Source: Rahnella sp. AA
GTDB lineage: Bacteria > Pseudomonadota > Gammaproteobacteria > Enterobacterales > Enterobacteriaceae
DNA: 64,000 bases
Assembly: GCF_002834385.1 (NCBI RefSeq)
Contig: NZ_PITQ01000006.1
Span: 124,001-188,000 of the forward strand
Reading direction: 5' to 3'
Positions 35,551-42,916 of the stretch are shown in pieces. The position numbers and the translations under genes were made by a program. Below the pieces are notes generated by a model. The model had not been told where the DNA came from. It worked only from the letters and a program-made list of their open reading frames with translations, and did no database searches. The first letter of the stretch is position 1. Each line of letters begins with the position of its first letter.

Positions 35551-36585
35551 ATGGACTTAATCAGAAAACCGCTCGCGCTGGTGCTCGCCCTGTTGCTGCC
35601 CGTCAGTGCAGGCGCAACCACTTTCCTGACGTACACCGATCATGAACCGCCGGGCGGCACGCGCACCCGCTTCATCAATGACGTTTTCTTCCCGGCTATC
35701 GAAAAAGAATCACAGGGCCGCCTGAAAATTAACGCCCACTGGGGCAGTGAACTGGCGACCGGCTATAACGCGCTGGGCGTTATCGGTGAGGGTTCGAAAG
35801 CGGATATGGGCACCGTTGTACCTGAATACGTGGCAAAATCGCTGCCGTTGCATCAGATTTTTAAAAGCTTTCCCGCCGGGCCGACCGGTGACAAACAGAT
35901 CGCATTCTTCCGCCGCGTTTACGCCGAAATTCCGGCTTTTCCTGCCGAATTACATCACGAAAACGTCGTGAACATTTTCTTCGGTACCGGTTATCCGGTG
36001 GCGTTTTTCAGCACGCATCCGCTGAACAATCTGCAAGATATCCGGGGCACGACGTGGCGTTCGGCAAGTTTCTGGCATCAGGATTTCCTGCGACATGCGG
36101 GCGCGAAGCCGGTCACGATGCCGTGGGGGCCGGAAACGGTGAAAGCGTTTCAGACCGGCGCGCTGGACGGCATTATGGTCAACGTGGACAGCGGTTATGA
36201 TCTGAAAATCCAGAAGATAGCACCCGACGTTTTAGTCTCGCGGGAGCTGTGGCTCGGCCACGTTTATCTGCTGGTGATGAATGAAAAAGTCTGGAACGCG
36301 TTGGCGAAAGCCGATCAGGATGCCATTCACCGCGCCGCAGAAACTGCCTACAAAACTGCCGGTCAGGCGATGGACAACGGCTATATAAACCAGCTGGATG
36401 CGCTGCGCAAAGACGGCGCAAACGTCCGTGAACTTCAGCACAGCGAAGTGGAACACTGGCAAACGGTGAGCCGCTATCCGGAGATTCAGGCCGCGTGGGC
36501 AAAAGAGCAAACTGCAGCAGGCGTGACACAGGCGGCTCCGGTGCTGGAAAAAGTCCGTGCAATTTTGGCGGATGAGATGAGGTAA
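35551..36585 (+). CDS. TRAP transporter substrate-binding protein (DctP family), orphan
   Basis: A 344-residue periplasmic binding protein with signal peptide (about 1-22, ending PVSAGA). The DctP fold is clear: TFLTYTDHEPPGGTRTRFINDVFFPAIEKESQGRLKINAHWG, the central LQDIRGTTWRS and ALDGIMVNVDSGYDLK. TRAP carriers need DctQ and DctM membrane subunits, and neither is adjacent, so this is an orphan in the window. The likely ligand is an organic acid (inference). It has a weak ribosome site, GAGAGATTAC. A GC-rich hairpin around 36597-36622 follows but lacks a T run. Confidence 0.85.
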   Translation: MDLIRKPLALVLALLLPVSAGATTFLTYTDHEPPGGTRTRFINDVFFPAIEKESQGRLKINAHWGSELATGYNALGVIGEGSKADMGTVVPEYVAKSLPLHQIFKSFPAGPTGDKQIAFFRRVYAEIPAFPAELHHENVVNIFFGTGYPVAFFSTHPLNNLQDIRGTTWRSASFWHQDFLRHAGAKPVTMPWGPETVKAFQTGALDGIMVNVDSGYDLKIQKIAPDVLVSRELWLGHVYLLVMNEKVWNALAKADQDAIHRAAETAYKTAGQAMDNGYINQLDALRKDGANVRELQHSEVEHWQTVSRYPEIQAAWAKEQTAAGVTQAAPVLEKVRAILADEMR

Positions 36586-36743
36586 ATAAAGCCGATCCGG
36601 CAGAGGTGGCCGCCTTTGCCGGAACCCGTTTGTTCACCCTTCCCCGCAAACCGCTATTTGTCACACTTTCTCTTTTTTACTTTCATAACTGAACCCACCT
36701 GTACATTTTCTTGACAGGAGAATTGTCTTACTTCATAAATGCA

Positions 36744-36756
36744 CCGTACTGTACGG
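36744..36756. promoter_or_regulatory. Palindrome before the pqi-type operon
   Basis: CCGTACTGTACGG is a 13-bp palindrome about 58 bases before the first gene. Its right part, with the next base, shares ACTGTACGGT with the operator in front of tetR (32646-32662). Confidence 0.5.
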
Positions 36757-36813
36757 TTTAATGAAAAAGTAAACCGACATCCCGCTGCATTTTTTCATAA
36801 GAAGGTAAGACGT

Positions 36814-37476
36814 ATGTCTGCGTTAACAAACAGCTATCCGCTGGCAGCTTTGATTTCTTTAGGTTTATTAACGGGGTGCGCGAGTACCCAGCCTGTGCCC
36901 TACACCGGGGTCACTTCTTCTTCCCAGATGAAACCTGACACGCAGGATGAATCCGGGCATATCGCTTTCAGCTACAACACGCCGGTCGACTGGAATAAAT
37001 ATTCCCGCGCCATTGTGGATCCGGTGGTGATTTATCAGGGAGCGGATGCCCAGTTTGATGACGTTTCTCCTGAACAAAAACAACAACTGGCGGCGCATAT
37101 GCAGCAGGTCTTCGGCAAAAGCGTGGCGGAGCGGTTCCCGCTGACCAACGCCATCACGCCGGGCACCTTGCGCATTCGTCTGACGCTGACCGGCGCGGAA
37201 ACCAGTACGCCGTTTGTCGGCACGTTCACACGCTTTGACCTGATGGGCGGGCCGTACAACATCGTGCAGTCAATCCGCGGCAAACAGGGGTCGTTTACCG
37301 GCTCGGTGAGTTATGCGGTGGAAATCTACGATGCGCCGGGCAATCAGCTGCTCAAATCCTATATCTCACGCCAGTACCCGAACTCACTGAACATCGGGGC
37401 GACTTTTGGCGCGCTGAGTGCGGCAGAAACCGGGCTGGAGAAAGGCGCGGATCAGTTGCAGGACCAGCTGAAATAA
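36814..37476 (+). CDS. DUF3313 lipoprotein
   Basis: A 220-residue lipoprotein: signal peptide with lipobox LLTGC (Cys about 22), then a DUF3313 domain (FSYNTPVDWNKYSRAIVDPVVIYQGADAQFDDVS...). The family function is unknown. GAAGGTAAG precedes ATG 36814; the longer frame from 36739 starts inside the putative operator and is rejected. It is 25 bases upstream of pqiA and probably co-transcribed, suggesting a part in envelope lipid transport or in anchoring it. Confidence 0.82.
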   Translation: MSALTNSYPLAALISLGLLTGCASTQPVPYTGVTSSSQMKPDTQDESGHIAFSYNTPVDWNKYSRAIVDPVVIYQGADAQFDDVSPEQKQQLAAHMQQVFGKSVAERFPLTNAITPGTLRIRLTLTGAETSTPFVGTFTRFDLMGGPYNIVQSIRGKQGSFTGSVSYAVEIYDAPGNQLLKSYISRQYPNSLNIGATFGALSAAETGLEKGADQLQDQLK

Positions 37477-37501
37477 CCGGCTGAATCAGAAAGGGCTCGT
37501 G

Positions 37502-38119
37502 ATGAAAATCTATCCGCAGCAAATCATCTGCAAACACTGCGACAGCCTGTATACCCGAAAATCCGTGCGGCCCGGCGAGGCCGCACACTGCCCGCGCTGC
37601 CGGGCGGTGTTATATCGGGGAAGCTGGCTGAGTCTGGAACAATGGTTCGCGCTCACCCTCACGGCGGCGCTGTTTTTTATCATCGCCAATGTTTTTCCGG
37701 TGCTGGAAATCGGCTTCCACGGCCAGTCGCAGGCGGCCACGCTATGGCAAACCGCGATGGCGCTGGCACACAGCTATGCGTCGCCGCTGGCGATCCCGGT
37801 GGCGTTGCTGATGATTGTCTGCCCGTGTTTGCAAATTTTGCTGCTCGGCTGGGTGTTATTTCACGCGTGCAGGAAAAAAGCCGCGCCCGGTTTTGCCTCC
37901 GCCATGCGTTTGCTCGCCGGGCTGGCACCGTGGAGCATGGCGGAAGTCGCGCTGCTGAGTATCCTGATTGCCGCCATCAAACTTTCCGGCCTGGTTGAAA
38001 TCACCACCGGACCCGGCACCTGGGCGTTACTCGGCCTGTGCATGCTGTTGCCGGTAATTAATCATCAGGATTTCCAGCCGTTATGGACACTCAAAACCCT
38101 CCGCGGCTACCGCCCGTGA
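37502..38119 (+). CDS. PqiA-like membrane protein, first half
   Basis: A 205-residue inner-membrane protein corresponding to one of the two repeats of PqiA. A zinc-ribbon-like segment (CKHC about 10-13, CPRC about 30-33) precedes four hydrophobic helices. PqiABC form a transenvelope conduit for phospholipids; PqiA is the inner-membrane part. In E. coli both halves are fused in a protein of just over 400 residues, whereas here they are separate overlapping genes. ATG 37502 follows GAAAGGG; a GTG three bases upstream is in frame. Confidence 0.85.
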   Translation: MKIYPQQIICKHCDSLYTRKSVRPGEAAHCPRCRAVLYRGSWLSLEQWFALTLTAALFFIIANVFPVLEIGFHGQSQAATLWQTAMALAHSYASPLAIPVALLMIVCPCLQILLLGWVLFHACRKKAAPGFASAMRLLAGLAPWSMAEVALLSILIAAIKLSGLVEITTGPGTWALLGLCMLLPVINHQDFQPLWTLKTLRGYRP

Positions 38120-38736
38120 TGCCCGTTCAGGCGTTACCGCAGGGGCTCGTCCGCTGCCACGTTTGCGGGCTGGTCTGCGAGCATGTTTCCGGCGTTCATT
38201 GTTTGCCGTGCCCGCGCTGTCATGCGGCGCTGCACCCGCGCCAGCCGGACAGCCGCAGCCAGTCATGGGCGTTTTTGCTGACCGCTCTGCTGTTGTATTT
38301 ACCCGCCAATTTACTGCCGGTGATGTACAGCTCATTTGCCGGTCACGGCGGTGAAAACACCATCCTGGGCGGTATCGCAGAATTCTGGGCGTCCGGTTCA
38401 TACAGCGTCGCTACCGTCATTTTTATCGCCAGCGTGGTCGTACCCTGCGCCAAATTCCTGATCCTCGGCGGGCTGTTGCTTGCCGCCGGAAAAGGCGAAG
38501 CCAAAAGCCGCGTTCGCCGCACCCGCCTGTACCGCCTGACGGAATATATCGGGTACTGGTCGATGCTCGACGTGATGGTTGTGGCACTGGTCGCCGCACT
38601 GGTGCAGTTCCCCGGTTTCAGCACTGCCGAACCTCGCATCGGCATTGTCTTTTTTGGTGCCGTGGTGATTTTTACCCTGCTGGCCGCCATGAAGTTCGAC
38701 CCGCGTTTGATTTGGGAAAATAACAAGAATGAGTGA
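38083..38736 (+). CDS. PqiA-like membrane protein, second half
   Basis: A 217-residue protein paralogous to the preceding one. The N-terminal zinc-ribbon cysteines are denser (CHVC, C, CLPC, C between about 25 and 47), followed by four membrane helices with YLPANLLPVMY and VVVPCAKFLIL. It overlaps pqiA-1 by 37 bases. An alternative start, ATG 38119, overlaps the pqiA-1 stop as TGATG and may be the true one. It overlaps pqiB by 8 bases, so translation is coupled along the operon. Confidence 0.85.
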   Translation: MDTQNPPRLPPVMPVQALPQGLVRCHVCGLVCEHVSGVHCLPCPRCHAALHPRQPDSRSQSWAFLLTALLLYLPANLLPVMYSSFAGHGGENTILGGIAEFWASGSYSVATVIFIASVVVPCAKFLILGGLLLAAGKGEAKSRVRRTRLYRLTEYIGYWSMLDVMVVALVAALVQFPGFSTAEPRIGIVFFGAVVIFTLLAAMKFDPRLIWENNKNE

Positions 38737-40324
38737 AAACGTTTCTCCGGCACCCGAAATCACACCGCGCCGCTGGCGTCCGTCGCTGGTCTGGCTGGTG
38801 CCTGCCACCGCTGCGGTGATCGGGCTGTTTTTGTTTCTTCAGATGTGGGCATCCGCCGGGCCGGAGATTTCGATCACGTTCCAGACCGCCAGCGGATTAC
38901 AGGCCGGAAAAACCGAGGTGAAATACAAAGACGTCACCGTCGGGCTGGTGAAAACAATTACTCTCAGCCCCGATGGCCACCGCGTACTCGTGACAGTGTC
39001 ACTGATGAAGAATGCCGAAAGTCTGGCGAAAGAAGACACCCGCTTCTGGGTTGTGCGCCCGCGCGTGGGGATGGGCGGCGTGTCCGGTATCGATACCCTG
39101 CTTTCGGGGGCTTATATCAGCCTCGACACCGGCACCTCAGACAAACCGGGCAACGTATTTCGCGGGCTGGAAACGCCCCCCACGGTCATCAACGGCATGC
39201 CCGGCAGGCAGTTTGAGGTAGTAGCGGATGATCTGGGGTCACTGGATATCGGCTCAGCCGTCTATTACCGTCGCGTGCCGGTCGGGCGGGTATCGTCCTA
39301 CGCGCTGAGGCCGGATGGTAAAGGCGTCAGCCTGAACATTTTTATTGATGCACCTTATGATCGATTTGTGACCACGGCCAGCCGGTTCTGGAACGCCAGC
39401 GGTGTCGATCTCTCGCTCGATTCTGAGGGCTTGCAGATCAAAACCCAGACAATGGCCTCGGTCATTGCAGGCGGTATTGCATTCGCTAATCCGCCGGATA
39501 ACGTCGCAGCCGCTCCTTCGGCCAGCCACAGCGTGTTTACGCTGGCTGGCGATCAGGCATCCGCCATGGCACAACCCGACGGCACACCACAGATACTTCA
39601 GCTACGTTTCCAGCAGTCCCTGCGCGGCATGAAAACCGGCGCACCGGTAGAATTCTCCAGTGTGAAACTCGGTAAAGTGACCGCCATCGATCTGGATTAC
39701 GAACCTGCCGGTTCACGGTTTGTTTCCGTCGTGACGATCGAGGTATACCCGAACCGTTTAGGTCGTGTGCTGGACAAACTACCGAAACCTGAGAAAGACA
39801 GCCAGAAACAGGCCGCCGTTTTCCTGCGAGATATGGTCAGACATGGCCTTCGGGCACAGGCGCGCACCGGGAATTTACTGACCGGGCAGCTGTATATTTC
39901 GCTCGATTTCATCCCGAACGCCGCGCCGGTTTCTTACGATATCAGCGCAAGGCCGCTGCGCATTCCGACGCTGAACGGCGGATTTGATCACCTTCAGGAA
40001 CAGCTCGCGACGCTCATCGGCAAGGTTTCGAAGATGCCCATTGAATCGATCGGTAATAATCTCAACGCCACACTGGGCAATCTCAATCAAACGCTGATTC
40101 AGGTCAACAGCCAGGTTCTGCCGCAAACCAAGCAGACGCTCGGCACGATGAATCAGACCCTGACCCGGGCCGAAACCTTGCTGGCGGAAGATTCGCCGCT
40201 GCTGCAAACGCTGGCTGAATTCCAGCGCACATTATATTCCCTGCGTACCCTGACCGGCCTGCTCACACGTCAGCCGCAGGCACCGATTACCGGCAGATCG
40301 GATGATAAAAAGGAAAAGCCATGA
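38729..40324 (+). CDS. pqiB: Intermembrane lipid transport protein PqiB (MCE domains)
   Basis: A 531-residue protein with one N-terminal membrane helix (about 18-40, LVWLVPATAAVIGLFLFLQMW), three MCE domains (about 45-135, 160-270, 285-400) and a long coiled-coil C-terminal part (about 415-510, SIGNNLNATLGNLNQTLIQVNSQVLPQ...). This is the layout of PqiB, whose hexamer forms a needle across the periplasm. It overlaps both neighbours (8 bases with pqiA-2, ATGA with pqiC). Confidence 0.93.
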   Translation: MSENVSPAPEITPRRWRPSLVWLVPATAAVIGLFLFLQMWASAGPEISITFQTASGLQAGKTEVKYKDVTVGLVKTITLSPDGHRVLVTVSLMKNAESLAKEDTRFWVVRPRVGMGGVSGIDTLLSGAYISLDTGTSDKPGNVFRGLETPPTVINGMPGRQFEVVADDLGSLDIGSAVYYRRVPVGRVSSYALRPDGKGVSLNIFIDAPYDRFVTTASRFWNASGVDLSLDSEGLQIKTQTMASVIAGGIAFANPPDNVAAAPSASHSVFTLAGDQASAMAQPDGTPQILQLRFQQSLRGMKTGAPVEFSSVKLGKVTAIDLDYEPAGSRFVSVVTIEVYPNRLGRVLDKLPKPEKDSQKQAAVFLRDMVRHGLRAQARTGNLLTGQLYISLDFIPNAAPVSYDISARPLRIPTLNGGFDHLQEQLATLIGKVSKMPIESIGNNLNATLGNLNQTLIQVNSQVLPQTKQTLGTMNQTLTRAETLLAEDSPLLQTLAEFQRTLYSLRTLTGLLTRQPQAPITGRSDDKKEKP

Positions 40325-40896
40325 AACTCGCCCGAACCGCCAGCGCGGCATTTGCCCTGCTGGTCTTAAACGGCTGCGCGTCTTCCGCACCGCACTATTA
40401 CACGCTGACCACTGCCGCCGCACCCGTGGTTGCCGGCTCCGCGCCTTTTGTCATCCGCGTGAAACCGGTGAATGTTGCGGAACGGCTCAATCAGCCGCAG
40501 CTGATGGTGCATCAGCGCAACGGAGAACTGCTGATTTCGGATAACGCACTCTGGGCTGCGCCGTTGCCCGAGGAGATCCGCGCGGCGCTGACTGCGCGGC
40601 TTGAACATTCTCTCAATACCACGGACACCGCCGCACTGACCGCATCGCCAGACAAACCGGTGATCGGTATCCGTGTGTCAGTGGAACAGTTTGACGTCTG
40701 GCAAGGTGAGAAAGCGACGATAGCCGCCACCTGGCAGCTGGATTTCGGTAAAGACGGCGGGCAACTCATCTGTCAGGCGCAGCATCAGCGTGCAATACCG
40801 GAAGGCACTCAGGAGCGGGTGATTATTCAGCAGAAACTGGTGCAGGACGTGGCGGATGACATCACTTTTTCCGTGCTACAGCGCCGCTGCGGCTGA
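40321..40896 (+). CDS. pqiC: PqiC outer-membrane lipoprotein
   Basis: A 191-residue lipoprotein with lipobox LNGC (Cys about 19) followed by the ABC-type auxiliary/PqiC domain (HYYTLTTAA, FVIRVKPVNVAERLNQPQLM). PqiC docks the PqiB needle to the outer membrane. It overlaps pqiB by ATGA and ends the operon. No strong terminator is seen in the 260 bases before the next gene, though the sequence is AT-rich. Confidence 0.92.
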   Translation: MKLARTASAAFALLVLNGCASSAPHYYTLTTAAAPVVAGSAPFVIRVKPVNVAERLNQPQLMVHQRNGELLISDNALWAAPLPEEIRAALTARLEHSLNTTDTAALTASPDKPVIGIRVSVEQFDVWQGEKATIAATWQLDFGKDGGQLICQAQHQRAIPEGTQERVIIQQKLVQDVADDITFSVLQRRCG

Positions 40897-41083
40897 CTTT
40901 TTCGCAATGCTTACAGTGTAAAACGACCCTGATAACGGATTTTTTTTAGTCTTTAAAAATCAAAAAGATAAAACAAGCGTTGATGTTAAGAATTGTCAAC
41001 ACGGGGAAAACCCGCCGAATCACAACGGGTTTAAAATTGTTTAAAAACAATGAACTAACGCTATCCTTACGTTGTTTTGCCTC

Positions 41084-41126
41084 TCAAGATATATCTTGAT
41101 CCGGCTCGCACACAAGATATATCTTG
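41084..41126. promoter_or_regulatory. Tandem PadR operators before padR and the RND pump
   Basis: TCAAGATATATCTTGA (41084-41099) and CAAGATATATCTTG (41113-41126) are two perfect palindromes, centres 28 bases apart, about 30-70 bases before the padR start. Tandem identical sites at this place fit an autoregulated PadR promoter. Confidence 0.75.
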
Positions 41127-41156
41127 AACGCCTCTGGTCACCTGGCAGAAGGAAAA

Positions 41157-41651
41157 ATGATGATCCCCCCCGAACCGGTCACCCGCCGCAAAAGCAAATT
41201 GTTTACGCGTCAGGAACTGACGTTGTTTGTGCTGCATTTGCTCCAGATAAACCCGGCGCATGGCTATGAAATCATTAAAACCATCGAAGGCTACTCGATG
41301 GGGGCATATATCCCCAGCCCCGGCGTAATTTATCCGATTCTGACGTTTATCGTCGAAGAAGGCTTTGCCACAGCAACCGACATTGAAGGAGGCAAAAAGC
41401 AGTTCACGATGACACCTGCCGGTTCCGCTTTTCTGACGCTCAAAAGAAAAGAAATTCGCGTCATCGAAGAAAAAATGAAAACCCATGTGATCAACAACAG
41501 GCCACCACCGGCACCCGAACTGCTTTACGCCATAGAGAATTTAAAAATCACGATACGCGCTAAATTTTACAACGGAGAAATTACCCCGGAGAAATATGCC
41601 AAAATTATTGAATACGTCAACGACACGACGCGGAAAATAAACGAACTCTGA
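41157..41651 (+). CDS. PadR-family regulator of the RND pump
   Basis: A 164-residue regulator with the PadR winged helix (about 18-95: ELTLFVLHLLQINPAHGYEIIKTIEGYSMGAYIPSPGVIYPILTFIVEEGF, EGGKKQFTMT) and C-terminal dimerisation helices. It is homologous to the PadR at 27.6 kb. AGAAGGA precedes two adjacent ATGs (41157, 41160). It lies 125 bases before the efflux genes and shares their direction, so it is probably autoregulated through the two palindromes upstream and controls the pump. The ligand is probably a phenolic or a toxic compound (inference). Confidence 0.85.
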   Translation: MMIPPEPVTRRKSKLFTRQELTLFVLHLLQINPAHGYEIIKTIEGYSMGAYIPSPGVIYPILTFIVEEGFATATDIEGGKKQFTMTPAGSAFLTLKRKEIRVIEEKMKTHVINNRPPPAPELLYAIENLKITIRAKFYNGEITPEKYAKIIEYVNDTTRKINEL

Positions 41652-41703
41652 TTAACCTTTGCGTTAATGACTGCATTTAAATAAATCCGATTAAACCCGG
41701 ACT

Positions 41704-41721
41704 GTTTTATTTCGATAAAAC
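41704..41721 (+). terminator. TTCG-loop hairpin between padR and pump genes
   Basis: GTTTTAT (41704-41710) pairs with ATAAAAC (41715-41721) over a TTCG loop. A run of T occurs about 30 bases later, not directly after, so it may be a weak attenuator or stabilising hairpin. Confidence 0.35.
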
Positions 41722-41776
41722 GGCCAGGGATTCTTTTTGCCTTTTTTTTATTTCGTTACTATTTACGGACACCAAA

Positions 41777-42916
41777 ATGCCATCAAAACTTTTGCCATTA
41801 CTCATTATTATGGGGCTGAGCGGATGTGATAATTCGCAAACGGTCCCGCAATCTGTTCCGCCGGTCGAAGTGGGCGTCGTCACGCTAAAAGCACAACCGT
41901 TTAATCTGGTCAGCGAATTAACCGGGCGCACCACCGCTACGTTAACCGCCGATGTCCGCCCGCAGGTCGGCGGAATTATTCAAAAACAGCTGTTCACCGA
42001 AGGCAGCATGGTGAAAGCCGGCCAGGCACTGTATCAGATTGATCCCTCTTCTTATAAAGCGAGCTACGATCAGGCCGCAGCGGCGCTGAAGAGTGCCAAT
42101 GCGCTGGTGATTTCCGATTGCCAGAAAGCTAAGCGCTACGCGGTGCTGGTGAAGGAACAGGGCGTGTCGCAGCAGGACGCCGAAGATGCGCAGTCCGCTT
42201 GTGCCGAAGACCGCGCCAGCGTGGATGAAAAAAAGGCGGCGCTGGAAACGGCAAAAATCGACCTCGACTGGACACGCGTCGCCTCACCGATTGCCGGACG
42301 CATCGGGATCTCGTCCGTCACGCCGGGCGCGCTGGTTTCAGCCGCACAGGACACGGCGCTGGCGACCGTGCGCAATCTCGATTCCATGTATGTCGATCTC
42401 ACCCGCTCGAGCGCCGATTTGCTGAACCTGCGTAAACGCGCGCTGGCAACCAACAGCGATACGCTGGCCGTCATCCTCACGCTGGAAGACGGGTCGGTAT
42501 ATCCCGAAAAAGGCCGTCTGGAACTGACCGAAGTGGCCGTTGATGAGGCTACCGGTTCTGTGACACTGCGCGCCGTATTCCCTAATCCGCAACACGTTTT
42601 ACTGCCGGGGATGTTTATCCGCGCAGATGTGGATGAAGGCGTGATCGAAAACGCCATTCTCGCCCCGCAACAGGGTGTGACTCGCGATGCCAAAGGCGAT
42701 GCCACGGCGCTGGTAGTGACCGCGGACAACAAAGTGGAACAACGCAGCGTCGTGACCGGCGAAGCCAACGGCACAAACTGGTTGATCGTCAAAGGATTAC
42801 AGGCGGGTGACCGCGTGCTGGTAGAAGGTAGCGACAAAGTCTCGACCGGCGATACAGTGAAACCGGTTGAAGTGAATAATACTGCCGCCACGAAAAGCAC
42901 AGAAGGAGCCGCCTGA
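41777..42916 (+). CDS. RND efflux periplasmic adaptor (AcrA family)
   Basis: A 379-residue membrane-fusion lipoprotein: lipobox LSGC17; lipoyl halves (about 55-95 and 155-190, VRPQVGGIIQKQLFTEGSMVKAGQALYQID and VASPIAGRIG), an alpha-hairpin between them, then beta-barrel and membrane-proximal domains. It links the AcrB-like pump to the outer-membrane channel. Oddly, the hairpin carries cysteines C115 and C142 at positions that would face each other across the two helices. ACGGA precedes the ATG. It overlaps the pump gene by one base (TGATG). Confidence 0.92.
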   Translation: MPSKLLPLLIIMGLSGCDNSQTVPQSVPPVEVGVVTLKAQPFNLVSELTGRTTATLTADVRPQVGGIIQKQLFTEGSMVKAGQALYQIDPSSYKASYDQAAAALKSANALVISDCQKAKRYAVLVKEQGVSQQDAEDAQSACAEDRASVDEKKAALETAKIDLDWTRVASPIAGRIGISSVTPGALVSAAQDTALATVRNLDSMYVDLTRSSADLLNLRKRALATNSDTLAVILTLEDGSVYPEKGRLELTEVAVDEATGSVTLRAVFPNPQHVLLPGMFIRADVDEGVIENAILAPQQGVTRDAKGDATALVVTADNKVEQRSVVTGEANGTNWLIVKGLQAGDRVLVEGSDKVSTGDTVKPVEVNNTAATKSTEGAA

